64,000 nucleotides of DNA, from NCBI GenBank assembly GCA_028280345.1, contig JANQLY010000022.1, forward strand, positions 62,001 to 126,000. The letters run 5' to 3'. Positions 1 to 9,493 of this stretch are shown here, piece by piece. Within the stretch, counting starts at the first letter, position 1; each line of letters starts with the position of its first letter. The translations under genes and the position numbers were made by a program. Source of the DNA: Pseudomonadales bacterium. GTDB taxonomy: Bacteria; Pseudomonadota; Gammaproteobacteria; Pseudomonadales; UBA7239. The notes beneath the pieces are model-generated. The model searched no databases, had not been told where the DNA came from, and saw nothing but the letters and a program-made list of their open reading frames with translations.

Positions 1-737
1 GTGTTGGCGCGGACGCCAATAGCGGATAACACAACGTCGGCTTCGGCGGTTTCACCATTGCCGAGCACAACTTCATAGCCATCACCCTTGCGGTTAACAC
101 TTTCAGCAACCGTACCAAAATGAAACTTAACCCCTTTTTCAGTTTCCAGCGCATTTTGTACTGCGTGGGAGGCCTGTTCAGGTAACAGTGTGGCGAGTAC
201 GGTGGGCAGTGGATCAACAGACTCTACTTCAAAACCGCCGTTGGTCAGGTCATTGGCGTATTCACAGCCGATCAGGCCGGCACCAATAATAAAAACTTTT
301 TTCTTGCCATCGATAGCCTTGCGAAACTCGGCATAGTCCATCAGGTCGTTAATGGAATAAACATCTTCTGCGCCATCACCCTGGAGTGGTGCCTCAATAC
401 AGTTGGCACCGACCGCGATAACCAGTTTGGAGTAGATGAGCTTTTCATCACCGAGGCTGAGCTCGCGGTTAGCCGCGTCAATTGCTGTGACTTTGGTCAT
501 GGTGCGCACAGAGGCTTTTAGCTGGTCAGCCATTGCACCGGCATCGGCCTGGGCAAGGCCATCAGCCGTTTTGTCTTTGGTAAAGCCGGTGGATAACATC
601 GGCTTTGAATAGCTGCGCCCATCATCTGAGGTGATAAACAGCAGAGGGGTTTCCTCGTCGTACTTGCGGAATTCCTTACCGAAGGTGTAACCGGCCAATC
701 CGGTTCCGATAACAATAATGGGTTGTTGTGAAGACAC
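1..737 (-). CDS. rubB: Rubredoxin-NAD(+) reductase, C-terminus outside window
   Basis: FAD- and NADH-dependent flavoprotein that passes electrons to rubredoxin, for example for alkane hydroxylases or oxidative-stress defence. The N-terminus reads MSSQQPIIVIGTGLAGYTF, a dinucleotide-binding fold with GxGxxG, and a second glycine-rich NAD motif (IIGAGLIGCEYA) lies about 150 residues in. About 245 residues are inside the window and the rest runs off the left edge. The start is GTG at 737 with CAGGAG about 10 nt upstream. It is divergent from ubiC; a rubredoxin-reductase gene beside ubiC-ubiA is the usual arrangement in pseudomonads and relatives, which supports the name over a generic pyridine nucleotide-disulfide reductase. 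Confidence 0.85.
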   Translation of the reverse strand, partial: MSSQQPIIVIGTGLAGYTFGKEFRKYDEETPLLFITSDDGRSYSKPMLSTGFTKDKTADGLAQADAGAMADQLKASVRTMTKVTAIDAANRELSLGDEKLIYSKLVIAVGANCIEAPLQGDGAEDVYSINDLMDYAEFRKAIDGKKKVFIIGAGLIGCEYANDLTNGGFEVESVDPLPTVLATLLPEQASHAVQNALETEKGVKFHFGTVAESVNRKGDGYEVVLGNGETAEADVVLSAIGVRAN

Positions 738-858
738 GGCTATTCCAGCTCCTGTAGTTTCGTTAACTTGCTTTGGCCCCCGGCCCAAGGGGATATCGGG
801 CGGGTTATTCTACACAGTTAGATAAATAAATGTAGTTGATATAAACCAATAACAGGGC

Positions 859-872
859 GGTTCTGCTAAAAT
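859..872 (+). promoter_or_regulatory. Possible extended -10 promoter for ubiC
   Basis: TGCTAAAAT at 864-872 fits an extended -10 element (TGn followed by TAAAAT) about 40 nt before the ubiC start. No good -35 lies at 17 bp, as expected for an extended -10 promoter. Position and motif only. Confidence 0.35.
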
Positions 873-911
873 CCCGGCTCGGTAACAGACCCACCCAGGT
901 ATTTTCATTTC

Positions 912-1457
912 GTGACAGGCGTTTCGAACCAGAACACGAAGCCCGTGTGCTGGCGGCATTTTCGGCAGTTTTGCTGCGGAGAACTGACGGGGTTTGAGCG
1001 TGATTGGCTACTTAACCGCGACTCCCTTACCCAGCGTTTAATTCGCGCGAGCGATGGGGCGTTTCGGGTACAGCTGCTGGGCCAGTATTGGGGCTTTCCC
1101 TCCCGTGATGAAGCGCAGGCGCTTGGCATGAAATTGCGTCAGCGGGCGCTGATTCGCGAGGTTGTTCTACATGGCCGCAATGAACCTTGGGTTTATGCGC
1201 GCAGTTTGCTGCCAGCCAAAAGCCTGGGCGGCTCACTTGGTTATTTAAAACGCCTCGGTACCAAACCCCTCGGTGCCTTGTTATTCAGCCGCCCGGATAT
1301 GCGACGGGGGCCAATAGAACTCGCCTGTTTGTCGCCGCAGCAGTTGCCAATCGATGTTGCAGAGCCGGTGTGGGGGCGGCGCTCGGTATTTTATCTGGCG
1401 GATCAACCCTTGCTGGTTAGTGAAATTTTTCTGCCGACGTTTAATCCCGTCAGCTGA
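912..1457 (+). CDS. ubiC: Chorismate lyase (chorismate--pyruvate lyase)
   Basis: Splits chorismate into 4-hydroxybenzoate and pyruvate, the first committed step of ubiquinone synthesis, in the cytosol. The 181-residue protein has the family length and shows the family signatures WVYARSLLP (about residues 93-101) and [11 protein letters not shown] (about 115-125), which carry conserved arginine and glycine positions of the UbiC fold. The start is GTG at 912; no strong Shine-Dalgarno sequence is visible. ubiA follows 43 nt downstream and uses the product. Confidence 0.9.
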   Translation: MTGVSNQNTKPVCWRHFRQFCCGELTGFERDWLLNRDSLTQRLIRASDGAFRVQLLGQYWGFPSRDEAQALGMKLRQRALIREVVLHGRNEPWVYARSLLPAKSLGGSLGYLKRLGTKPLGALLFSRPDMRRGPIELACLSPQQLPIDVAEPVWGRRSVFYLADQPLLVSEIFLPTFNPVS

Positions 1458-1500
1458 TTGCATACAATGCACCCCACCTGATCTGTTTGGCCGAACCCGG

Positions 1501-2565
1501 ATGGCTGCGAGAAAAACCCACCACAGAAAACGCAAAAAGTCCCACAAAGGAAGGAAGGGCGTTGCCCATGAAAAGCCTTTAACGGATAAGGAGCCCTCAG
1601 CGGATAAAGAGCCTTCAGCGGGGAAAGGGCCCTCAGCGAAGAAAAAGCCGCCAACAAAGCCCCCGGCTAAAAAGAAGCCAGCACCGATTTCCCTCGCGCT
1701 GCGTCTGGAAAACTACCTGCTTCTCATGCGGCTCGATCGGCCCATTGGTATTTTTCTTGTGCTGTGGCCGACACTTTGGGGCTTGTGGTTTGCAGCAGAG
1801 GGCATTCCCGACAGCCTTAACCTTGTGGTATTTACCTTCGGCTGTATTCTCATGCGCTCTGCCGGATGTGTGATTAATGACTACGCAGACCGTAATATCG
1901 ATGGTGCGGTCAAGCGCACAAAAAACCGCCCGATTGTGGCGGGCAAGGTATCATCGAAGGAAGCGCTGATTCTATTTGCCGTATTATGCTCACTTGCGTT
2001 TGCGCTGGTATTGTTGACCAACCCGCTTACGATCGCGCTCTCATTTGGCGGTGTGATCCTCGCATTCTGTTATCCGTTTGCCAAACGTTTTACCCACTTG
2101 CCTCAGGTGGTACTCGGCGCAGCCTTTGCGTGGAGTGTCCCGATGGCATGGGCGGCGGTGCGCAACGAACTTGCGCTGGAGTTGTGGTTGATCTATGTGG
2201 TCGTTGTGCTGTGGGCTGTGGTTTACGATACGTTCTATGCGATGGTGGATCGCGACGACGATATTAAGATCGGTGTTAAATCCACCGCGATTTTGTTTGC
2301 CGAAGCTGACCGCGTGATTACCGGGTCGTTACAGGCACTGGTGATTATGACGCTCGTTCTGATTGGTCTGAAGTTTCAGATGGGGGGCTATTACTATGCA
2401 GGCCTTACCGCTGCAACCATACTGTTTGTGTGGCAGCAATATCTGATAAAGGGTCGCGATCGGGATTCGTGTTTTAAAGCGTTTCTTAACAACAACTGGG
2501 TGGGGCTGGTTATTTTTCTGGGCATTGCGGCGGACTATTACTTCCGTTTACCCGTCGAGTCATAA
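1501..2565 (+). CDS. ubiA: 4-Hydroxybenzoate polyprenyltransferase with Lys/Pro-rich N-terminal extension
   Basis: Integral-membrane prenyltransferase that attaches the polyprenyl tail to 4-hydroxybenzoate in ubiquinone synthesis. The first Asp-rich motif is seen as [10 protein letters not shown] and the second region as [13 protein letters not shown], with many hydrophobic segments. From ATG 1501 the protein is 354 residues, about 60 longer than usual. The extra N-terminus is very basic and holds six-residue quasi-repeats of the type SAxKxP. The open frame extends upstream to 1354, but that would overlap ubiC by about 100 nt. Its TAA stop overlaps the convergent radA stop (shared bases 2560-2565). 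Confidence 0.9.
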   Translation: MAARKTHHRKRKKSHKGRKGVAHEKPLTDKEPSADKEPSAGKGPSAKKKPPTKPPAKKKPAPISLALRLENYLLLMRLDRPIGIFLVLWPTLWGLWFAAEGIPDSLNLVVFTFGCILMRSAGCVINDYADRNIDGAVKRTKNRPIVAGKVSSKEALILFAVLCSLAFALVLLTNPLTIALSFGGVILAFCYPFAKRFTHLPQVVLGAAFAWSVPMAWAAVRNELALELWLIYVVVVLWAVVYDTFYAMVDRDDDIKIGVKSTAILFAEADRVITGSLQALVIMTLVLIGLKFQMGGYYYAGLTAATILFVWQQYLIKGRDRDSCFKAFLNNNWVGLVIFLGIAADYYFRLPVES

Positions 2566-3954
2566 GCCCTCAAAGCGCTCAATCGCAGCTAACGCATCCG
2601 GCAGGTTTTTTACCGCCGCAATCTCCATACCATCAATGTTTTCCCGCGGCGCGTTGGACTGCGGCACAATTGCCTTGCGAAAGCCGTGTTTAGCCGCTTC
2701 CTTGATGCGTTCCTGCCCGGAGGGTACCGGGCGAATTTCGCCGGACAGACCGGTCTCGCCAAATACTACAAGATCTCGCGGTAATGGCCGGTTTCTGAAA
2801 CTTGAGACAATCGCAAGCAGCAAGGCAAGGTCGGCACTGGTCTCACTAACCTTGACACCGCCGACCACATTCACAAATACATCCTGGTCGCCCACCATCA
2901 AACCGCCGTGGCGGTGCAATACGGCGAGTAACATTGCAAGGCGGTTCTGGTCGAGGCCCACAGCCACACGGCGCGGATTACCGAGGTGACTGTCATCCAC
3001 CAGTGCCTGTATTTCCACAAGTAGCGGGCGTGTGCCTTCCCACACTACCATGACGACAGAGCCGCTACTGACTTCCTCGGCACGGCTGAGAAAAATCGCC
3101 GATGGATTGCTCACTTCACGCAAGCCGTTCTCCGCCATCGCAAACACACCGAGTTCGTTGATTGCACCAAAGCGGTTTTTCTGTCCGCGCAAAGTGCGGT
3201 AGCGGCTGTCGTCAGTGCTTTCGAGCATCACGGAACAGTCAATCATATGTTCGAGTACCTTGGGCCCTGCGAGCGAACCGTCTTTGGTGACATGGCCAAC
3301 CATAATCAGAATCGTACCGGTCTGTTTGGCAAAACGAGTGAGCAGGGCTGCGCTCTCGCGAACCTGGGATACCGAGCCCGGCGCGGAACTGATATCGGCC
3401 AGGTGCATGACCTGAATCGAGTCGATAACCAGTACCTCCGGTTTGTGCTGTTCGGCCACAGCGCATAGGGTTTCTACATTGGTTTCCGAGAGCATTTGCA
3501 ATTTGTCGGTGGGTAGGTCGAGACGGCGCGCGCGCATTGCCACCTGTTGTAGTGACTCTTCACCGGTTACATATAAGCAGCTGTGGTTTGTTGCGAGATG
3601 GCACAACACCTGCAACAACAAGGTACTTTTACCAGCGCCAGGGTGGCCACCAATCAAAATCGCCGAGCCCGGCACAAAGCCGCCGCCGAGTACCCGGTCA
3701 AACTCACCACTGCCAGAATGCAGCCGTGGCAACTCCTCCAGCTGAATATCGTTGAGTGTTTGCAGGGCAGTGGTGCTTCCCGCGCCGCCGGCATAGCCGC
3801 TGAAATTCGCCTGGACACGAGCCTGTTGCGGGCTTGCGGCAAGGCGCACTTCAGTCAGTGTGTTCCACGCACCGCACTCGCCGCACTGTCCTTGCCATTT
3901 TGTGTAATCCGCACCACAGTCGCTGCAGACATAGGCGGTTTTTGCTTTTGCCAT
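2560..3954 (-). CDS. radA: DNA repair protein RadA (Sms)
   Basis: RecA-like ATPase and DnaB-type helicase that promotes branch migration and processing of recombination intermediates. The 464 residues show, in order, an N-terminal zinc finger ([18 protein letters not shown]), Walker [11 protein letters not shown], Walker B VLVIDSIQ, the RadA-specific KNRFG motif and a C-terminal Lon-like domain ([15 protein letters not shown]). The start at 3954 ([10 protein letters not shown]) places the zinc finger at residues 9-30, as in the family; an upstream open extension to 4038 has no support. It is divergent from the DnaT-like gene. Confidence 0.95.
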   Translation of the reverse strand: MAKAKTAYVCSDCGADYTKWQGQCGECGAWNTLTEVRLAASPQQARVQANFSGYAGGAGSTTALQTLNDIQLEELPRLHSGSGEFDRVLGGGFVPGSAILIGGHPGAGKSTLLLQVLCHLATNHSCLYVTGEESLQQVAMRARRLDLPTDKLQMLSETNVETLCAVAEQHKPEVLVIDSIQVMHLADISSAPGSVSQVRESAALLTRFAKQTGTILIMVGHVTKDGSLAGPKVLEHMIDCSVMLESTDDSRYRTLRGQKNRFGAINELGVFAMAENGLREVSNPSAIFLSRAEEVSSGSVVMVVWEGTRPLLVEIQALVDDSHLGNPRRVAVGLDQNRLAMLLAVLHRHGGLMVGDQDVFVNVVGGVKVSETSADLALLLAIVSSFRNRPLPRDLVVFGETGLSGEIRPVPSGQERIKEAAKHGFRKAIVPQSNAPRENIDGMEIAAVKNLPDALAAIERFEGL

Positions 3955-4083
3955 AACTTGCTGGTTGGTTGTTACAAAAACGCAGTGTACCAAAGCCCGG
4001 TCGCTACGTATTACTAAACCATGCTTCGCAAAAAACAAATGTCAATCTTTTAAACAAAAACGCAATTGGTTAAGCTGCCAATC

Positions 4084-5211
4084 ATGACCTCTTCCCTGAT
4101 ACCGGAAAACCCGCTAATTGTCTCGCCGTCACTTGCGGCAACCATTGGCCTCGAAGAAGCCGTAATGTTGCAAGGGCTGCACGAGCGCGTGCGTTTTAAA
4201 CGCGGTACTGTGATTGATGGATATAAGTGGTTTAATGTTGAACGTGCGTTACTGGAGGAACTGTTCCCGTTCTGGCCCGCTGGCGATATTCAGCGCATTG
4301 CGACCAGCCTCAGAGACAAAGGCATTATTGTGCTGGCTGCTGACAGCTATCTTGTCAGTGAGCAGTTGCAATTTGCACTTAACGAAAAAGTTGTCAGTGC
4401 CGTAATCAGCCCCAGCCCCACAGCTGCGCCATCTACACCATCACAGCCACAAACACAGGTGCGAGCAGAGCCATCGTCATCGCGCGGGCGCAAGATCAGT
4501 CCGGACTGGCGACCTGATCCGGAAATCCTCAAGCAGTTGCAGCAAAGCCACGGTATTCCCGTAAGTTTTGTTGAGGAAAAGCTGCCAGAGTTTATTGTTT
4601 ACTGGCAAGAGCGCAACGAGGCGCACCACAGCTGGAACGCGCTGTTGAGAAAATGGGTTATCGAGCGCTGGCGCAAGGAGGAAACCCTGTTTGCCGCGCG
4701 CGAGCGCGCCGAAGAGATCGCCGGCAACTGGCGCCCGAGTGAAGATGCGCTGGAAATTTTGCAGCGACTTGGTATTAGCGACAACTTCATCGAAGATGCG
4801 ATACCGGAGTTTGTACTCTACTGGCGCGAGCAGGGCGACAGCTCCACTACCTGGAATAGCAAGTTTGTGCAACATATCAAACATCAGTGGGCGCGTTATT
4901 GCCAGACACTGGAATACGATACCGAGCCGAAGCCGATCAACAAGGATTGGCAGCCCTCCGCTGATGCCTATGATATCTTGCGCATGGCCAATATAGATCT
5001 GGACTTTGCGCGCAGTCTGATACCGGAGTTTGTGATATTCTGGTTTGACTCAAAGCAGCTGCACCATTCCTGGAACAGCAAGTTTTTACAACACGTGAAA
5101 TACCATTGGGCCAGGCGCCATCAATTACAGGTAGACGACAACCGTGGCAAAACCGCCGAACAAGACTTCGTCAAACTCCACACCGACCGAAGCTGGGCCG
5201 ATGGCCTCTGA
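4084..5211 (+). CDS. Primosomal DnaT-like protein with three tandem DnaT domains
   Basis: 375-residue protein. Residues about 15-90 look like a winged-helix module (GLEEAVMLQGLHERV to LRDKGIIVL), followed by a Pro/Ser linker (about 108-138). Then come three copies of a domain of about 57 residues at about 141-198, 215-271 and 288-345. Each copy has W(R/Q)P near its start, PEF(I/V) in the middle and a HxSWN or TTWN block before a basic helix. This is the DnaT-type ssDNA-binding domain, of which E. coli DnaT has one. A role in replication restart or loader recruitment is an inference. The start is ATG 4084; the downstream P-like gene overlaps it by 11 nt. Confidence 0.8.
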   Translation: MTSSLIPENPLIVSPSLAATIGLEEAVMLQGLHERVRFKRGTVIDGYKWFNVERALLEELFPFWPAGDIQRIATSLRDKGIIVLAADSYLVSEQLQFALNEKVVSAVISPSPTAAPSTPSQPQTQVRAEPSSSRGRKISPDWRPDPEILKQLQQSHGIPVSFVEEKLPEFIVYWQERNEAHHSWNALLRKWVIERWRKEETLFAARERAEEIAGNWRPSEDALEILQRLGISDNFIEDAIPEFVLYWREQGDSSTTWNSKFVQHIKHQWARYCQTLEYDTEPKPINKDWQPSADAYDILRMANIDLDFARSLIPEFVIFWFDSKQLHHSWNSKFLQHVKYHWARRHQLQVDDNRGKTAEQDFVKLHTDRSWADGL

Positions 5212-5818
5212 GCCTCTTAATCAAAACTTGACATCCGCGGACTATACTGCGGCGCGGAGTGAAGTGATTAATGCGATAAATCAGATGTTTGCCGAATTCC
5301 AATTGGTATATAACAACCAGTACCACAAGGCGTTTCCGACCACAGACAAGCTCGAATACGCCAAGCGGTTGTGGTTCAGTCACCTTAAGGACTACAGCGC
5401 TGAACAAGTCCTCACTGCCACGCAGCAGGCGATCAAGTCCTCGGAGTTTCTACCTACGGTTCGCGGCATTCTCAAATATATCGACAGCCAGCTATCCGAG
5501 CACGGTTTACCGGAGCCCCGGCAAGCCTATATCGAGGCTTGCCGGGCACCGAACCCGAAGGCCCAATATCAGTGGAGCCACGCAGCGGTATACCATGCGG
5601 GCCAGCAAAGTGACTGGTTTTTTCTCGCGAGCAATGTGGAGCAGGTTGCCTACCCGGTATTTGAAAAGAACTATAAAAAACTCTGTGATCGTGTAATCAA
5701 GGGTGAGCAACTTTCCCTGCCGGACTACGAAGCTTTGCCTGAACAGGGACAGGGTGAAATGAGCCGGGAGGAACGCATGGCAGCACTGGCAAAGCTGCGC
5801 AAGGACACCGGGCTTTGA
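5201..5818 (+). CDS. Replication protein P-like (lambda P family) protein
   Basis: 205-residue protein whose central part (KLEYAKRLWFSHLKDYS, then ILKYIDSQL) resembles the lambda replication protein P family, which loads the DnaB helicase. I take ATG 5201, overlapping the preceding stop by 11 nt, which implies translational coupling. A GTG at 5144 in frame would overlap the DnaT-like gene by 68 nt. The pairing with a multi-DnaT protein and radA suggests a host helicase-loading or restart function, not a phage remnant: no other phage gene is near. Family call from pattern only. Confidence 0.65.
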   Translation: MASEPLNQNLTSADYTAARSEVINAINQMFAEFQLVYNNQYHKAFPTTDKLEYAKRLWFSHLKDYSAEQVLTATQQAIKSSEFLPTVRGILKYIDSQLSEHGLPEPRQAYIEACRAPNPKAQYQWSHAAVYHAGQQSDWFFLASNVEQVAYPVFEKNYKKLCDRVIKGEQLSLPDYEALPEQGQGEMSREERMAALAKLRKDTGL

Positions 5819-5867
5819 CTCCAGTAAGGGTTGTGAACCGAACAACACAACACACAGGGCTTAAGCA

Positions 5868-7208
5868 ATGAGAATAGCAGTGGTTGGCACCGGCTATGTC
5901 GGGCTGGTTACCGGAACCTGTCTGGCGGAGATAGGCCACAACGTGGTTTGTATCGATAAGGACGCTGGCAAGGTCATGCGACTAAAGGCTGGTGAGGTAG
6001 ATATTTACGAACCGGGCCTTGAGTCTCTGGTGATTAAAAATTCCGCCAGCGGCAACCTGCAATTTATTGATGACATTGCCGCAGGCATTGAAGCTGCCGA
6101 GGCCGTCTTTATTGCCGTGGGCACACCACCTAACGAAGATGGCTCCACCGACCTCTCCCATGTGCTTGGTGTGGCAAGCAGTATTGGCGAAGCCTTGCAG
6201 GCCTCGACGGTTGTGATTGTCAAATCTACTGTGCCTGTCGGTACTTGTCACAAGGTAAAAGCTGCGGTCAATAATGTATTGGAACAACGCGATGAATCGT
6301 TCCGTATCGATGTCGTTTCCAATCCGGAGTTTTTAAAAGAAGGTGCAGCGGTAAACGACTTTACGCGCCCGGATCGAATCATTATCGGCAGCGACAACGC
6401 GGATGCGATTGACGTGATGCGCGAGATGTATGCGCCTTATAACCGGCGTAAAGATCGCATGATTATTATGGATGTCGTCTCTGCTGAGTTAACCAAATAT
6501 GCAGCTAATGCAATGCTGGCGACCAAGATCAGTTTTATTAATGAAGTTGCCAATATTGCTGAATATATCGGTGCTGATATTGAGCGAGTGCGTGAAGGCA
6601 TTGGTTCTGATCCGCGTATCGGTTACGACTTTATTTATGCCGGCTGTGGTTATGGCGGTTCCTGTTTTCCAAAAGATGTACGCTCCATTGTCAGCGTGGC
6701 TCGCGATGTTGGTTATGACAGTGAGTTATTATCATCGGTGGATAACGTAAACGAGCGACAAAAGCGCCGGTTGTTTTTACATGTGCAGCAACATTTCGGT
6801 ACCAACCTTGACGGCAAGGTGTTGGCGATCTGGGGTTTATCATTTAAACCTGAAACCAACGATCTGCGCGAAGCGCCGAGTCGTGTGCTGATTGAAGAAC
6901 TGTGGCAGCACGGGGTTACGGTACAGGTTTATGACCCGGTTGCGATGTCTGACTTCAAGGCAATTTACGGTGAGCGCGATGATCTGATTTATGCAGACAG
7001 CAAGGAAGACGCTTTACAGGACGCAGATGCACTGGTTATCTGTACGGAGTGGAAACAGTTCAAGGTACCGGACTACCAGGCGATGAAAGCGCGCCTCAAA
7101 CAGCCGGTCATTATCGATGGGCGCAATCTCTACGATACCCAACGCATTGAAAAAGAAGGGTTTACCTACTACGGCATTGGCCGCGGTGCTTCACTGGCCA
7201 AAATATAG
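5868..7208 (+). CDS. ugd: UDP-glucose 6-dehydrogenase
   Basis: Oxidises UDP-glucose to UDP-glucuronate with two NAD+, giving a precursor for LPS or exopolysaccharide. The 446 residues show the N-terminal NAD site MRIAVVGTGYVGLVTGT, the catalytic cysteine block GYGGSCFPKD (about residues 259-268), the central helix and the C-terminal UDP-binding domain (WGLSFKPETNDLREAPS). The start ATG 5868 is the first codon of the NAD-binding strand. It is followed by msbA on the same strand, in line with envelope biogenesis. Confidence 0.95.
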   Translation: MRIAVVGTGYVGLVTGTCLAEIGHNVVCIDKDAGKVMRLKAGEVDIYEPGLESLVIKNSASGNLQFIDDIAAGIEAAEAVFIAVGTPPNEDGSTDLSHVLGVASSIGEALQASTVVIVKSTVPVGTCHKVKAAVNNVLEQRDESFRIDVVSNPEFLKEGAAVNDFTRPDRIIIGSDNADAIDVMREMYAPYNRRKDRMIIMDVVSAELTKYAANAMLATKISFINEVANIAEYIGADIERVREGIGSDPRIGYDFIYAGCGYGGSCFPKDVRSIVSVARDVGYDSELLSSVDNVNERQKRRLFLHVQQHFGTNLDGKVLAIWGLSFKPETNDLREAPSRVLIEELWQHGVTVQVYDPVAMSDFKAIYGERDDLIYADSKEDALQDADALVICTEWKQFKVPDYQAMKARLKQPVIIDGRNLYDTQRIEKEGFTYYGIGRGASLAKI

Positions 7209-7270
7209 TATTTCTCGCTATCTCCCGGTAAATAGCTGATTTTCCGAAGGTTTATCCCAGGAGGTTGGGG

Positions 7271-7276
7271 TATAAT
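7271..7276 (+). promoter_or_regulatory. Perfect TATAAT -10 box before msbA
   Basis: TATAAT sits 43 nt before the preferred msbA start. No convincing -35 hexamer is placed at 16-18 bp, so this is a possible promoter. It argues that the longer msbA frame starting at 7265 is not the translated one. Confidence 0.4.
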
Positions 7277-7318
7277 CGGCGCCCATTGGTTGATTGCTAC
7301 CCACAGGTTGCCGATTTT

Positions 7319-9094
7319 TTGAACACGCATTACGAACAATTTGAACGGCCCTCCGAGCTTACTGACAAGCAGATCTACTTTCGCCTGCTTGTGTATATGA
7401 AGCCGCTGATTGTTCCGTTTATCGTCAGTATTCTCGGTTTTGTGATATTTGCCGCTTCACAGCCTCTGCTGCCGGGCCTGATGGAGAAAATTATCACGGC
7501 GATTGAGCAAAAAGATTCTCAGGCACAATGGGTTTTACCGCTGTATGCATTGGGTATTTTTGTTGTTCGTGGGATTGGTACTTTTCTCGGTACGTATTTT
7601 CTCTCCTATGTGACGGGCAAGCTCGTGATGTCGCTACAGAAAGAGGTGTTTAACCATATTACGGCGTTACCCGCGAGCTATTTTGACAGTAACGCTCAGG
7701 GGCAGTTGATTGCCCGTATTACTTCCAGTGTTGGCATGGTGACCGGTGCAGTTACCGAGGCCGTCAAGATTGTCATTCGTGAAGGGCTTACAGTTATTTT
7801 TCTATTGGCCTACGCGTTTTATTTAAACTGGCAATTGTCGCTGATGTTTATCGTTGTAACACCAGTGATCATGCTAATTATCAGTTATACCTCAAAGCGT
7901 TTTCGCACGATTACCAAAAAGGCCCAGCTAATTGCGGGTGATGTCATGCAAACGATTCGCGAGATGTTAAATGGCTATCAGGTCATGCGTATCTTCGGTG
8001 GGGAAGAATATGAGCGTGAGCGCTTCAGTAAAGACCTGTATGAAGGTTTCAGGCAGGGAATGAAGTCGGCCAAGATTGCCGCGATTTCTGTGCCGACAAT
8101 GCAACTGTTGGTGGCAATGGCGCTGGCAGCAGTTATCTTTCTTATCTTGCAGCCGGCTATTTTACAAAACAGTACCACGGGTGAGTTGGTGGGTTACCTC
8201 ACCGCTATTGCCTTGTTACCAAAACCGATTAAACAACTCACAATGATTAATCCGACCATCCAGGCCGGTATCTCGGGTGGTGAAATGGTTTTCAATGTGC
8301 TGGATACACCGGCGGAAGTGGATAACGGTACCATTGATAACAAGTCAATCGCTGGTGACATCCGTTTTGAAAATGTGACTTTCAGTTACGGCGTAAAAAA
8401 CGAAACCGTATTACACGATATTTCATTTGAGATTAAAGCCGGGCAAACGGTTGCGCTGGTGGGGCGTTCCGGTAGTGGTAAAACGACCATTGCCAATCTA
8501 TTGCCGCGCTTCTACGATGTGTCGCAGGGAAAAATTACACTTGATGGCGTGAACATTCAGGACTATACGCTCGCATATTTGCGCAAACACATTGCACTAG
8601 TTAACCAGAATGTTGTGTTATTTAACGACACAATTCGTCGCAATATTGCCTACGGTGGTTTGCAGAATATCTCTGAAGAAAATATGCTCGACGCAGCAGA
8701 AAAAGCCTATGCGACAGAGTTTATTAACAATCAGCCGGAAGGTCTGGAAACAGTCATCGGTGAAAGTGGTTTGCAACTGTCCGGTGGGCAGCGTCAGAGA
8801 CTATCGATTGCCCGTGCGCTGCTCAAGGATGCACCTGTACTGATTCTTGACGAAGCGACATCAGCGTTGGACAACGAGTCCGAGCAAAAAATTCAGGAAG
8901 CATTAAAAACGGTAATGCAGGGCCGCTCTACACTTGTGATTGCCCACCGCCTGTCGACCATTGAAAACGCTGACAACATTCTTGTAATGGAACATGGGCG
9001 TATTGTTGAGCAGGGTAAACACGAGGAGCTGTTGGCACTCAATGGTGTGTATTCAAAATTACACTCACTCGGTTTTGATTCCATGGATGTTTGA
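7319..9094 (+). CDS. msbA: Lipid A export ATP-binding/permease MsbA
   Basis: Homodimeric ABC half-transporter flipping lipid A-core across the inner membrane. An N-terminal six-helix domain is followed by an ABC domain with Walker A GRSGSGKTT, signature LSGGQRQR, Walker B VLILDEATSALD and the H-loop in VIAHRLST. The start is uncertain. TTG 7319 gives 591 residues, the usual length, with ACAGG about 10 nt upstream; TTG 7265 would add 18 residues across a TATAAT box. The last 30 nt overlap the convergent membrane-protein gene. It lies with ugd and the heptosyltransferase genes. Confidence 0.9.
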   Translation: MNTHYEQFERPSELTDKQIYFRLLVYMKPLIVPFIVSILGFVIFAASQPLLPGLMEKIITAIEQKDSQAQWVLPLYALGIFVVRGIGTFLGTYFLSYVTGKLVMSLQKEVFNHITALPASYFDSNAQGQLIARITSSVGMVTGAVTEAVKIVIREGLTVIFLLAYAFYLNWQLSLMFIVVTPVIMLIISYTSKRFRTITKKAQLIAGDVMQTIREMLNGYQVMRIFGGEEYERERFSKDLYEGFRQGMKSAKIAAISVPTMQLLVAMALAAVIFLILQPAILQNSTTGELVGYLTAIALLPKPIKQLTMINPTIQAGISGGEMVFNVLDTPAEVDNGTIDNKSIAGDIRFENVTFSYGVKNETVLHDISFEIKAGQTVALVGRSGSGKTTIANLLPRFYDVSQGKITLDGVNIQDYTLAYLRKHIALVNQNVVLFNDTIRRNIAYGGLQNISEENMLDAAEKAYATEFINNQPEGLETVIGESGLQLSGGQRQRLSIARALLKDAPVLILDEATSALDNESEQKIQEALKTVMQGRSTLVIAHRLSTIENADNILVMEHGRIVEQGKHEELLALNGVYSKLHSLGFDSMDV

Positions 9095-9493
9095 GGCGAG
9101 TGCAAGTAATGCACACGGTATAAAAAAATACAGGCCATAAAAATAACCCGTAATGGGCGGGTGATAGACATTTAAAAAAGCGCTGTAAAACGGGAAAAAC
9201 CTTTCGAGTAAAAACATCGTACAGGTAATGACTGTTGCCCAAACACAGGTTGTTATCGGGAAGCGCTGTTGTTTAGCGCAGTTATATATCCAGGCACCAA
9301 ATACAATCAAAAAAACCTGTAGTGGTAATGCAGGTGCGTAATACGGTAGTGCCGCAAAAGAGTTGGCAAAGTGATAAGATTTTACAATCTCGATACTGAG
9401 TCCGACCAGCATTAATCCGGCATAAACAAAATAACAGTAACTGGCCGTTTTAAACAGAACAAATGGTAGAGCACGGCACAAGCGATCTATCAA
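9065..9493 (-). CDS. Small integral membrane protein, unknown function
   Basis: 142 residues with about four hydrophobic helices (about 10-32, 50-70, 80-97 and 115-135). I do not recognise a family. The start is TTG at 9493, overlapping the TGA of the upstream LPS-kinase-like gene, so translation is probably coupled and the product may act with the core-LPS enzymes of this operon. Its 3' end overlaps msbA by 30 nt on the opposite strand. Confidence 0.6.
   Translation of the reverse strand: MIDRLCRALPFVLFKTASYCYFVYAGLMLVGLSIEIVKSYHFANSFAALPYYAPALPLQVFLIVFGAWIYNCAKQQRFPITTCVWATVITCTMFLLERFFPFYSAFLNVYHPPITGYFYGLYFFIPCALLALASNIHGIKTE

Noticed and set aside
1354..1500. Longer UbiA start overlapping ubiC
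   Set aside because: It adds sequence that is only ubiC read in another frame; ATG 1501 avoids the overlap.
5201..5818. Lambda-P-like gene as prophage remnant
   Set aside because: There is no other phage gene, no att-like repeat, and the flanking genes (radA, ugd) are core; coupling to the DnaT-like gene suggests a host module.
7265..7318. Upstream TTG start for MsbA
   Set aside because: It spans a perfect TATAAT box and gives a protein longer than the family; TTG 7319 has a better ribosome-binding site. Not fully excluded.
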